Below are positions 8,001 through 15,143 of a stretch of DNA of 18,317 bases, one piece after another. The notes beneath the pieces are model-generated. The model ran no database searches. It was given only the letters and a program-made list of their open reading frames with translations, and was not told where the DNA came from. This stretch comes from DASYML01 sp036399835 (GTDB lineage Bacteria > Acidobacteriota > Blastocatellia > Pyrinomonadales > Pyrinomonadaceae). The stretch covers positions 1 to 18,317 of the forward strand of contig DASWMI010000174.1 in NCBI GenBank assembly GCA_036399835.1. Direction: 5' to 3'. Position 1 is the first letter of the stretch, and the number at the start of each line of letters is the position of its first letter. A program made the translations under genes and the position numbers.

Positions 8001-8436
8001 GAACGAGCTGCGCGCGCACGGCATGGAGCGTTACAGCGCTATCTTGCAGGCCAACCGCGACCGCCTGCGCCCGATTCTGATGACGACCATCGCGCTCGTC
8101 GCCGGGATGATTCCGCTCATCATCGGCTCTGGCGCGGGCGCGGCCACCAACCGTTCGATAGGCGTGCTCGTGGTCGGCGGCCAGAGCTTATGTTTGTTGC
8201 TCACGCTCTTGGCCGTGCCCGTCTTCTACTCTCTGTTTGAAGACGCCAGGGAATCAAGTGTGTGGGGCTACATCGGCGACCGTTTCGACGATTTCAGGGG
8301 CGGCACCGGAAAGCGGCTGGCCGAAACTTACTCGGCGGTCGCCGCCGCGTTCGGGCGTAAACCCAGACCTGCGGGCGACGCAGTCTCAAGACGTAATCAA
8401 AAGGATAGTTATGCAGATCAAGCTACAGGTGATTAA
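5077..8436 (+). CDS. RND-family efflux pump, inner-membrane transporter (HAE1/AcrB-type)
   Basis: A 1119-residue proton-driven pump that exports hydrophobic or amphiphilic compounds through the tripartite complex. The first helix starts RRPVFATVIILLLTVIGGFS. The porter domain follows with the family motif DRFPKIDIPTVSVSTTNTGA. In helix 4, GIVIDDAIVVLENIFR carries Asp400-Asp401, matching the AcrB proton-relay pair D407/D408. In helix 10, FGIVKKNAILQIDH carries Lys965/Lys966, matching K940. The DD pair and this helix-4 motif are HAE1-like, not the metal-exporting HME type. A charged cytoplasmic insert of about 55 residues (roughly 489-548, Gly/Asp then Lys/Glu rich) joins the two halves. The C-terminal tail (about 1060-1119) is basic and Ala-rich. 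The 3' end overlaps the next gene. Confidence 0.96.
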   Translation: MQKLAEICVRRPVFATVIILLLTVIGGFSFFTLGVDRFPKIDIPTVSVSTTNTGAAPQEIETEITDIIEGAVNTVPGIDEMRSSSAQGRSNVTINFNLEKDPDLATQEVRDKVSTIINRLPETADPPVVRKSDPDSQPVLVYAISAPRSSIELTQLVQNQIQERIESADGVGEVVVFGGRQREIKVYVEPDRLRAYNLSVTEVSNALRAQNLELPGGRLDEGARTVTLRTLSRITRVEDFNNIVITTRNGYPVKISDIGRVEDSGVDPTSAASLNGVPSVSLGIRKQSGANTIAVINAVKRRMAEIQPLLPPDIKIAVTRDQSEFIETSLHAIEEHLIVGGLLAALIVFLFLWNFRSTVIAALAIPTSIISAFALISALGYSLNQMTMLALTLMVGIVIDDAIVVLENIFRFVEEKGMHPFQAAIEGTREIGLAVMATTLSLLAVFIPVGFMSGIVGRFMSSFGLTSAAAIAVSLIVSFTLTPMLAARWIKPPKETITPEDVPLGAGVGGDGGSDDGPLPEHLREGKQEEKEKDHVSSSKGGRFYRPIDRTYMWMLRWSMAHRWVIAVICLFVVASIWPLYRVVGYNFLPDEDESSFQVSLRAPQGTSLPATQSILERVARDVREQIPGVEGTLVNAGGGGGQSAPNSGSVQVRLKPVAERKFSQTDLIQQTRDMIRKRKYPKEYVINASGGSSIGASLGGGRGGSSLGFFISGPDIEKLDEYSNKLVERLKQDQNFRDADRSLQLTSPEVRIIIDRQRAADLGVKAGDVAQALNTLAAGQRVTTYSEGSDQIDVVVRAGEEFRRTRENLSNFTVASSSGGTVGLEKLVHLEEGESPASIDRLNRQRQVTISASLAPNGSESDALVAIQRYAKELKMEAGYQTGVTGQSKELQRANQSFMLAFLLSFIFMYLILAAQFESFIHPVTILLTLPLSIPFALLSTLIAGQRLNIFSALGILLLFGIVKKNAILQIDHTNELRAHGMERYSAILQANRDRLRPILMTTIALVAGMIPLIIGSGAGAATNRSIGVLVVGGQSLCLLLTLLAVPVFYSLFEDARESSVWGYIGDRFDDFRGGTGKRLAETYSAVAAAFGRKPRPAGDAVSRRNQKDSYADQATGD

Positions 8437-10741
8437 GGGAGCGCGGCGTGTTCGTCGCCGCGTTCGTTTGGCGAATTTGGACCAGGCGACTTGGCGTTGG
8501 CTCTTGATGACGGCGTTGCTGGCTTTACCTTGCGCGGTGCTCGCGCAAGGGCAGACGCAGCCTCCGCCCGCGGGCACTTCGACGCAAGGGCAGCAGCCCC
8601 AACGCCCCGGCGCGCCCCCGCCTTCGACGACGCAGCTTCCGCCCAATTCGTCTTCGGCCCCCGTGCGTCCGGGCAACGAGGCGCAGCAGAGCACGCAGCC
8701 GCAGACTGGACCAGAGCAGGAGCGACAGCAGACGACTCCCAATACGCAGGGGCCGCGCCCGCCTACGCCGCAGGTCCAGCCCACTTCGCAGCAGACACCG
8801 CCCGGACAGTCGCCGCAAACGGCTACGCCCGCCGGAACTTCTGGTCCACAGACGGGCACTAACCCTGCGAATGCTCCGTCCAACGCTGGACCGGGCGGCG
8901 TGCAGCAGACGCCCGGCCAGAACGTCGGAGTTTCGGGCGGCATTGCGCCCGCCGAATTGCCAGCGGACCCGCCGCCCATCGCGCCAAACTTTGAAGCTCC
9001 GATGCGGCCACTACCGAGCGCAGAGCGCGTCGGCGTGGATGTTTCCAATCAAGTGCCGCTGACGCTCAACGAAGCGATTGCGCTCGCGCTGCAAAACAAT
9101 AACGACATTGACGGCTCGCGCATCAACGTGCAGATCGCGGAGTTTAACTTAAACGGTGCGCGCGGCGTGTATGACCCCTTGATTTCATCCGAGAGCTACT
9201 TTGAGAGTCGCGTGACGCCGACCAGCTCAACCCTCGGCGGCGCGCAGAACGGCTCAGTCAAGCAGACGGACGCGACGGGCGCGCTACGCTTCGGCGGCTT
9301 TACGCCTTTCGGCGGCGGCTCTTACCAACTGGACTTTGCTTCCACGCGCCTGACGACCAACAACCAGAACGTCACGCTCAACCCGCAATTCCCGACCGCG
9401 CTCACCTTCACCTATGTTCAACCGCTCTGGCGCGAGCTGCGCTTTGACAATAACCGTCGCCAGATAGAGATTGCCAAAAAGAACCTCAGCCTGACCGATT
9501 CGCAGTTCAGGCAGCGCGCCATCGAAGTCATCTCGCAGGTCGAGCAGGCTTACTGGGACCTGGCCTTCGCGCTCAGAAATTTGCAGGTCCAGATTGATGC
9601 CGTCAAGCAGGCGCGCTTGCAGCTTGAAAGCAACCAGCGGCTCGTCGCCAAAGGCGTGCTCGCGCCCATAGACATCGTTGCCGCCAGTACGCAGGTGACG
9701 AGTTTCGAGCAGAACGTCTACACCGCGCAGGAAGCAGTCACGCGCTTTGAAAATACTTTGAAGACGCTGATCCTGCCAGACCGGACAGCCGCGCTCTGGT
9801 CGCGCCCGCTCACGCCCGTCACACCCGTCAGCCTAGAAGCGCCGCGCGTCCCGCTTGAGCAGGCTGTGAGCGCAGCGATTAATAATCGCCCGGAATTGTC
9901 GCAGCTTCAGACCAGCGCCGAAATCAACCAGATAGACACCAGATATTTTCGTGACCAGACCAGGCCGCAAGTTGATCTCGTCGGCACATACACGGCGGTC
10001 GGGCTCGCGGGTTCACCGACGGCTGCGGCGAGCGTGGGTTCCGGAACGAGCGCGAACGCGCTGCTACGCACGCGCGTCAACGAATTGTCTACGCTCGCGG
10101 GTCTGCCGCCGCTCGATGCGACCACAGGGGGCGCTGGTTCGGTCAACCCGAATCTGATTGGCGGCTATACGCAGTCGCTTCAGAATCTCATCGGGCAGGA
10201 TTACCCGACCTATCGCGTAGGGGTGCGCGTCGAGCTGCCGCTGCGCAACCGGACTGCCGAGGCCAACCTGGGGCGCTCGCTGGCCGAAGGCAGCCGGATT
10301 AAGAATCTACGCGCGCAGCAAGAGCAGTTAATCGAAGCCGATGTGCGCAACGCAACGCAGGCATTAAGATCAGCCGAAGCGCGTCTGGCTTCAGCCGCCG
10401 CGACGCGCTCTTCTGCTGAGCAGCAGTACGAGAGCGAGCAGAGACAATTAAGGGCCGGCACGACAACCGTCTTTCTGGTCCTGCAAAGACAGAACGAGCT
10501 GCTGGCCGCGCGCGGGCGCGAGCTTCAGGCCCAGACCGATCTCAACAAAGCTATCGCGGAGTTTCAACGCGCCACCGGAAACACGCTCACGGCCAATCAT
10601 GTCGCGGTGCGCACGGACACGCCGACGCGCGAACTGGAAGTGCGCCCCTCGCCGGGCGCGAATACATCGGGCGCGATGTCAATGACGGACGGAACAGGTC
10701 ACGAAGGCGCAACTCGCGGAGTAAGTCCGAATGATAAGTAA
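8411..10741 (+). CDS. TolC-family outer membrane efflux protein with long Pro/Gln-rich linker
   Basis: The frame is open from 8237, but I place the start at ATG 8411. An AAGGA site lies about 8 bases upstream, and the start gives a basic N-region plus signal peptide (hydrophobic 30-45, cleavage near VLA45). The 776-residue product overlaps the pump gene by 26 bases, suggesting coupled translation. Residues about 46-200 are a low-complexity Pro/Gln/Thr/Gly segment with no predicted fold, unusual for TolC proteins. The two outer-membrane efflux repeats then follow, starting at PLTLNEAIALALQNNNDI (about 215) and ending near AIAEFQRATGNTL (about 730). The repeats contain the long helices that form the periplasmic tunnel. 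A polar tail of about 45 residues closes the protein. The TolC family is secure; the linker role is unknown. Confidence 0.92.
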   Translation: MQIKLQVIKGARRVRRRVRLANLDQATWRWLLMTALLALPCAVLAQGQTQPPPAGTSTQGQQPQRPGAPPPSTTQLPPNSSSAPVRPGNEAQQSTQPQTGPEQERQQTTPNTQGPRPPTPQVQPTSQQTPPGQSPQTATPAGTSGPQTGTNPANAPSNAGPGGVQQTPGQNVGVSGGIAPAELPADPPPIAPNFEAPMRPLPSAERVGVDVSNQVPLTLNEAIALALQNNNDIDGSRINVQIAEFNLNGARGVYDPLISSESYFESRVTPTSSTLGGAQNGSVKQTDATGALRFGGFTPFGGGSYQLDFASTRLTTNNQNVTLNPQFPTALTFTYVQPLWRELRFDNNRRQIEIAKKNLSLTDSQFRQRAIEVISQVEQAYWDLAFALRNLQVQIDAVKQARLQLESNQRLVAKGVLAPIDIVAASTQVTSFEQNVYTAQEAVTRFENTLKTLILPDRTAALWSRPLTPVTPVSLEAPRVPLEQAVSAAINNRPELSQLQTSAEINQIDTRYFRDQTRPQVDLVGTYTAVGLAGSPTAAASVGSGTSANALLRTRVNELSTLAGLPPLDATTGGAGSVNPNLIGGYTQSLQNLIGQDYPTYRVGVRVELPLRNRTAEANLGRSLAEGSRIKNLRAQQEQLIEADVRNATQALRSAEARLASAAATRSSAEQQYESEQRQLRAGTTTVFLVLQRQNELLAARGRELQAQTDLNKAIAEFQRATGNTLTANHVAVRTDTPTRELEVRPSPGANTSGAMSMTDGTGHEGATRGVSPNDK

Positions 10742-10756
10742 CCTTCATCTCTCAAC

Positions 10757-11449
10757 ATGATAAATCATCTTCAGCTCGCATCTTCCAGGCTCTCATCCTC
10801 GCGGACGCGAAAGAGCAGGAGCAGGCTCTGGGCTTGTACGCTCGTCATGCTCGCGGCCTTTTCGGCCTGTCGCTCGTCGGGCGAAGATGAAGTGGATAGG
10901 CGCGGCGTCGTGATCGTCAACGCGCCAGCCGCGGGGGAAGTCCGGCGCGTCTTTGTGCGTGAGGGGATGACTATCGAAAAGGATGCGCCCGTCGTTGAGA
11001 TTGCGGTCCGAGCTGAAGGGCAGAGCACGACGCGCAAAGAGGCGGAAGACCCGCAGACGAAGGCTATCGGCAGCATTAAGTCAGCGGAGGCGGAGATTGA
11101 AGCGGCGCGGGCCGAAGTGGTCCGCACGGAGATAGAGGTCCAGCGCCTGGCTTCGCTGGTCGCTTCCGACCAAGCGCCGCCTGCGCAATTAGAGGGCGCA
11201 CGCGCAGATTATGAGCGAGCGCAACAGCGTCTTCAGCGCGCACAGGCTGCGGCCAAAGAGGCGCAGGATAGCCTGGTCGCCGCCCGTCAGCCCTCCCGCA
11301 ATCAATCTCCCGCCGCGACTGGACCAGTTGAACAACTCGTCACCGCGCGGGCTTCTTCGGCTGGCACCGTGAGCGCCGTCAGTGCGCGTGTCGGCGAGCG
11401 TGTGACCAGCGGGCAACCGCTTGCGACCTTACGAGCAGAGCCGCGCTGA
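10757..11449 (+). CDS. Short HlyD-like lipoprotein, split lipoyl domain around a coiled coil
   Basis: A 230-residue protein starting 15 bases after the TolC-like gene, without a clear ribosome site. A long basic N-region precedes a hydrophobic stretch ending FSAC, a likely lipobox with lipidated Cys38; an internal start is also possible. Residues about 51-83 (VIVNAPAAGEVRRVFVREGM) and about 196-227 (RASSAGTVSAVSARVGERVT) look like the two halves of a biotinyl-lipoyl domain. They flank a Glu/Ala/Arg/Gln-rich coiled coil (about 95-185). The beta-barrel and membrane-proximal domains of a normal adaptor are missing. It looks like a minimal second adaptor of the same export operon. Whether it contacts the pump or the TolC-like tunnel is unknown. 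Confidence 0.8.
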   Translation: MINHLQLASSRLSSSRTRKSRSRLWACTLVMLAAFSACRSSGEDEVDRRGVVIVNAPAAGEVRRVFVREGMTIEKDAPVVEIAVRAEGQSTTRKEAEDPQTKAIGSIKSAEAEIEAARAEVVRTEIEVQRLASLVASDQAPPAQLEGARADYERAQQRLQRAQAAAKEAQDSLVAARQPSRNQSPAATGPVEQLVTARASSAGTVSAVSARVGERVTSGQPLATLRAEPR

Positions 11450-11458
11450 AAGAGCAGT

Positions 11459-11818
11459 ATGATTTCAGAAGCCGCTAACATTGGCCCGCGTGAGCAGAGC
11501 AAGCGACGCTTGCTCGGCATCGTGGCCCTGACGGTCGGCGTCGCAGTGGCCTTCGTGCTGGTCGTCTTGGACGCGCCGCGCTGGTCCAGGCTGGTAGTCT
11601 TCTTTCCCATCTGGATAGCGGGTCTGGGATTGATGCAGGCGCGCGAGAAGACTTGCATCGCGCTGGCCGCGCGCGGGAAGTGCAACATGGATGCGGGCGA
11701 AGAGAGCCTCGATGACGAGAGCCTGAAAGAGCAACTGCGCCACACGGCGCGTCGCATCAATCGCCGCGCGCTCGTGACCGCCGCCGCGATTACGCTCTTA
11801 ACGCTCGTCTTTCCTTAA
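11459..11818 (+). CDS. Small three-helix membrane protein of unknown function
   Basis: A 119-residue protein, 10 bases after the short adaptor gene, with an AGAG-type ribosome site. Hydrophobic helices are seen at about 17-37, 44-60 and 103-118. Between helices 2 and 3 lies a polar loop that begins REKTCIALAARGKCNMD, with two cysteines (66 and 75) followed by an acidic stretch. A cysteine pair in this setting may bind a metal or form a disulfide. I do not recognise the family. It is the last gene of the efflux operon by spacing, so it may be an accessory inner-membrane component. Confidence 0.7.
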   Translation: MISEAANIGPREQSKRRLLGIVALTVGVAVAFVLVVLDAPRWSRLVVFFPIWIAGLGLMQAREKTCIALAARGKCNMDAGEESLDDESLKEQLRHTARRINRRALVTAAAITLLTLVFP

Positions 11819-11900
11819 AGACCGGCAGTGGTCCACACCCTGTCTTCGGAACATGAATGCGCTTGAGCGATTCGTCCTCCCGGTTTAATCCGGCCTCGGC

Positions 11901-12269
11901 TTAATTTTTCCAGACCGCTCCCAACAGGCAGAGCCAGCCCGCCAGGAACGCCGCCCCGCCCAGAGGCGTAATCGCTCCCAGCCAGCGCGCCCCGCTCAGG
12001 CTCAGCAGGTAGAGACTGCCTGAGAAGAGAATCGTCCCGGCAAGAAAGAGCCAGCCGCTTGCAGTAGTCAGCATGCCGGGCCAACGTGTCTGCGCCCATG
12101 CCGCCACGATGAGGGCGAAAGCGTGATACATCTGATAGCGCGCGCCGACTTCAAAGGTCGTGAGCATCTCCGCGCCGAGCCTGCTCTTCAAACCGTGCGC
12201 GCCGAACGCGCCCGCCGCGACTCCTATCAATGCCGAGACGCAGCCGATGGCAAAGAATATTCGGTCCAT
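11901..12269 (-). CDS. DUF423 family membrane protein (YgdD-like)
   Basis: A 122-residue protein with four hydrophobic helices. The N-terminal half has the family signature GAFGAHGLK (residues about 20-29) and, further on, FEVGARYQMYHAFALI. The length matches the family, which is widespread but has no established function. A GAGGTAAGAG ribosome site precedes the ATG. It faces the efflux operon tail to tail, with 82 bases between the stops. No strong terminator is visible there, only a short CCGG-TTTAAT-CCGG palindrome. It lies 72 bases after the acyltransferase gene on the same strand. Confidence 0.9.
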   Translation of the reverse strand: MDRIFFAIGCVSALIGVAAGAFGAHGLKSRLGAEMLTTFEVGARYQMYHAFALIVAAWAQTRWPGMLTTASGWLFLAGTILFSGSLYLLSLSGARWLGAITPLGGAAFLAGWLCLLGAVWKN

Positions 12270-12341
12270 CTTCTCTTACCTCTTTCTCGATTGCGTTAAT
12301 CCGGGCCGTCTCCCGTCGAGCTGGGCCAGTTCGACCGGCAG

Positions 12342-13571
12342 TTAGACGGCCACCGGGTCGCTGACCGCTTCGGCGGGCTGTGGCGGGCCGTCGCTGCCAC
12401 GCCCCCTTTGCTCGGTAGCGTCTCGAACCGAAGCGCTCCTGGGCATAAATGGCCGCTCGAAGAGACGGAAGAAAAGCCAGGCGAAGAGCAGGGAGAGCGG
12501 AGTCATGACCAGCAAAGAGATAGACAGGATGTGCCATCTGGTAAAGCCGAACCAGTACCACTTCATCAGGACGAAGAGGTGCGTCAGGTAGAGCGAGTAG
12601 GAGATGAGCCCTACGGGCGCGAGCCACAGGACCAGACGCGGCGCGCGTCTGCGCCGCTCCTGCCAACGCTGCTCTGCGCGGACGGCGCAGTTGACCAGAA
12701 CGAAGAAGCCCAAGCCCCAGGCCGGGTGCATCAGCAGCCAACCCGCATCGTGAAGCCAGGCCTGCTCATGGATGAGCGGCAGCCCCTCCGCCAGTCCCAT
12801 CGCACACAACAAAGCCGCTAAGCCTACCCAGAGCCTGCTGCACCACGCTGGCAACTTGACGATACCCAGCGCCGCCTCCACGCTCAGCGCGCCCAAAGCC
12901 CAGATAAACCAGTTGGTCGCCGCCGCCTCGCTGACGGGAATGTCTATCCCGCTAAAATGGACCAGCGAGCGGCCCAGCACCAGCCACACGACGCGAGCCG
13001 CCAGGCAGACCGTCAATGTCCGCGCCCACCCGTAACGAATACGCAGAAAGAGCAATAGGAAGTAGGCCAGGTATAACTGCTCTTCAATCGCCAGCGTCCA
13101 GAAGGCGCTGTTGATGCTGTAGGTCGTGCGCGGGTCGAAGTTGTGCAGCATCAGCAGGTGCAGGCACACGTCCCAGAGATAAAAGCCCGTCACCTTGAGC
13201 GGAGTCTGGTAGGCCATGTGGACCAGATAAAGCGCGAGCGCGGCCAGGTAAGCCGGATAGAGCCTGCGTACACGCCGCTTCCAGAAGGGAACAAAACTGA
13301 TGCGCGGATTTTCCAACCCGCCCGCCCGCGCTCTGGCCCAGAAAAGGTGTATGCAGAATCCAGAGATGACAAAGAACAGGAAGACTCCGGCATAGCCGAA
13401 GTGGACCAGCGCAGAGGTCCACTTGGGCAGCCACCATTGCCACCCGCCGGGAGCGGTCAGAGGCGCGACCCCGAGCGCGTGATAAAGCACGACGCCGATG
13501 GCGGCAGCCCCGCGCATCGCGTCCAGGCTCAGGACGCGCCCTATCCTTTTTCCCTCAGTAACGTTCTCCAT
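12342..13571 (-). CDS. Acyltransferase 3 family membrane protein (OafA-like)
   Basis: A 409-residue integral membrane protein of about ten helices. I use the ATG at 13571; a TTG codon directly upstream would extend it by one residue. The family signature is at the N-terminus: LSLDAMRGAAAIGVVLYHA, with the conserved Arg20 and probable catalytic His31. It is followed by GYAGVFLFFVISGFCI and the basic FWKRRVRRLYPAY. Members transfer acetyl or other acyl groups from the cytoplasm to extracytoplasmic sugars, such as O-antigen, peptidoglycan, exopolysaccharide or antibiotic glycans. No SGNH domain is fused. The C-terminal 30 residues are hydrophilic. No glycan gene is nearby, so the acceptor cannot be named. 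Confidence 0.92.
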   Translation of the reverse strand: MENVTEGKRIGRVLSLDAMRGAAAIGVVLYHALGVAPLTAPGGWQWWLPKWTSALVHFGYAGVFLFFVISGFCIHLFWARARAGGLENPRISFVPFWKRRVRRLYPAYLAALALYLVHMAYQTPLKVTGFYLWDVCLHLLMLHNFDPRTTYSINSAFWTLAIEEQLYLAYFLLLFLRIRYGWARTLTVCLAARVVWLVLGRSLVHFSGIDIPVSEAAATNWFIWALGALSVEAALGIVKLPAWCSRLWVGLAALLCAMGLAEGLPLIHEQAWLHDAGWLLMHPAWGLGFFVLVNCAVRAEQRWQERRRRAPRLVLWLAPVGLISYSLYLTHLFVLMKWYWFGFTRWHILSISLLVMTPLSLLFAWLFFRLFERPFMPRSASVRDATEQRGRGSDGPPQPAEAVSDPVAV

Positions 13572-13693
13572 CAAGAATCAAATATTACATGTAACCGTCT
13601 GGAAACTATAAGCGGGGTGAGCGCGGCTTGCAGAAACGAGGCTGCGATGAAAGCAGAAAGAGAAAAGAGCAATGATAAAGAGCAAGCTATCGC

Positions 13694-13731
13694 TTCATCG
13701 TTCATCTCTGCCTCGTTCATCGTTCATCTCT
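13694..13731. repeat. 16-bp direct repeat at the 3' end of the permease gene
   Basis: TTCATCGTTCATCTCT occurs at 13694-13709 and again at 13716-13731, a 22-bp period. The copies encode the polar tail of the permease (MNDERGRDER on the minus strand), and the stop codon lies in one copy. The stretch just outside is purine-rich and of similar composition (13640-13685). It looks like a short tandem duplication or a noncoding repeat that has become part of the gene end. Confidence 0.65.
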
Positions 13732-15065
13732 CTCTGCTTCTCCGTTCTGGTCCGGCGGCTGAATAAAAGATAGTAAACCGGGAGGCCGAGCGCGACGACG
13801 CAGACTCCCATCAATGCCTGCTGAGGGTTGTTGCCGCCGAGCAGGACCAGCAGGAGCAGAATTAATATCAGGAAGACGAGCGGCGTCAAAGGATAAAAAG
13901 GGGTCAGGTACCCGGGCGCGGGTCGCTCTTTGCGACGGAGCACAAAGATTGAGGCGACCGTGAGCGCGAGAAAGACTACGACGATGAAGATGAAGTAGGC
14001 CACTATCTGGTTGAATGTGCCGAGCGCGACGAGCAGGCAGGCGAGCGCGGCTTGCAGCGCGATGGCGCGTGCGGGCGTCCCGAACCTCGTGTCAATGTGC
14101 GCCGCGCTTTGGAAAAAGAGACCGTCGCGCGCCATCGCGTAATAGACGCGCGGCGCAGTCATGATGATTCCCGCCATGCTTCCCAACACCGCGACGATGA
14201 CCACGCAGGAAAAGACCTGCCCGCCCGCGCGCCCGAAGAGGACTTCCCCGGCCTGTGCCGCGAAGGTCTCGCTATCCGATGCGCGCTCGACCGGAACGAG
14301 ATAGATAAAGGCTGCGCTCGTCAGGATGTAAACGAGCGTCACGGTCAGGACGCCGTAAAGGAGCGCGCGCGGCAGCGTGCGAGCGGGGTCGCGCACTTCA
14401 CCCGCCATCTTGCCCGCGTCCCACCAGCCCCCGAAAGAGAAGAAGGCCGCGACCATCCCCCCGGCCAGCGCCCCTAAGAGCGGCGCAGACTGCGCTCTCT
14501 GAGCGACGAACGGGGTGAAGTTGGACCAGTCGCCGAGTTGAAATCCAAAGCCCCAGACGAGTATCAAGATGAGCAACGCCAGCTTGAGCAAGGTCAGCCA
14601 GCGCAAGAGCCATGCGCCGACCCTCACGCCCTTGATATTCATCGCGGAGAGCAAGAGAATCGCGCCAACGGCGACCGACTTCACGGCCCAGGGCGAAAGA
14701 TTCAGGCTATAGCCGGCGTAGCCAGCCATCCCGACGGCCAGCGCCGCGGTAATCCCCGGGTCCATCACGAGCAGCGCCATCCAGCCGTAGAGGAAAGCGA
14801 GCGGCGGCCCGTAAGCTTCCCTGAGATAAACATAGCCGCCGCCCGCTTCCGGAAACCTGGCCGCCAGCTCTCCATAACAGAGCGCGCCGCAAAGCGCCAT
14901 CGCGCCCATCAAAAGCCAGACGACGAGCAACCAGAAAGGCGAGCCGAGCGATTTAGCCATCCCCGCCGGGGTCAGGAAAATACCAACGGCGATGACTTCG
15001 CCGACCACGAGGGCCGTCGCCGTGCGAAGTCCTAACTGGCGCGTGAGCTGTTTATCTGTCGGCAC
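13695..15065 (-). CDS. APC-family amino acid permease
   Basis: A 456-residue transporter with about twelve helices. Helix 1 has the broken-helix motif of the APC superfamily (GEVIAVGIFLTPAGMA, residues 22-37). ELAARFPEAGGGYVYLREAY after helix 2 and PRVYYAMARDGLFF after helix 8 are typical of the LAT/SLC7-like branch, which moves amino acids with a proton or by exchange. The start is GTG, since no ATG lies in frame near the motif; the ribosome site is weak (AAAGAG). The last dozen residues are highly charged and encoded by a short direct repeat. The gene follows the TonB-dependent receptor by 78 bases, so the pair may be transcribed together and could take up related nitrogenous nutrients. The substrate cannot be told from sequence. 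Confidence 0.92.
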   Translation of the reverse strand: MPTDKQLTRQLGLRTATALVVGEVIAVGIFLTPAGMAKSLGSPFWLLVVWLLMGAMALCGALCYGELAARFPEAGGGYVYLREAYGPPLAFLYGWMALLVMDPGITAALAVGMAGYAGYSLNLSPWAVKSVAVGAILLLSAMNIKGVRVGAWLLRWLTLLKLALLILILVWGFGFQLGDWSNFTPFVAQRAQSAPLLGALAGGMVAAFFSFGGWWDAGKMAGEVRDPARTLPRALLYGVLTVTLVYILTSAAFIYLVPVERASDSETFAAQAGEVLFGRAGGQVFSCVVIVAVLGSMAGIIMTAPRVYYAMARDGLFFQSAAHIDTRFGTPARAIALQAALACLLVALGTFNQIVAYFIFIVVVFLALTVASIFVLRRKERPAPGYLTPFYPLTPLVFLILILLLLVLLGGNNPQQALMGVCVVALGLPVYYLLFSRRTRTEKQREMNDERGRDER

Positions 15066-15143
15066 TCTTTGTCGAGACTTGTGGACCAGTCGGCAGCAAG
15101 TTTGATTGAGAGCGAATTTATCCGATGATGGAAGAGACGCTCG

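Noticed and set aside
8386..9048. A 220-codon minus-strand open frame rich in Gly and Cys
   Set aside because: It mirrors the Pro/Gln-rich linker of the TolC-like protein. The Gly/Cys bias is the complement of Pro and Gln/Thr codons; no ribosome site or homology is seen.
3633..10741. A heavy-metal (CzcCBA/CnrCBA-type) RND system
   Set aside because: The helix-4 motif has the DD pair in an HAE1-like context and lacks the metal-type DFG...DGA...EN signature. The sensor protein also lacks the metal ligands.
11819..11900. A bidirectional terminator between the convergent genes
   Set aside because: Only a 4-bp CCGG palindrome is present, with no T tract on either strand at the right place.
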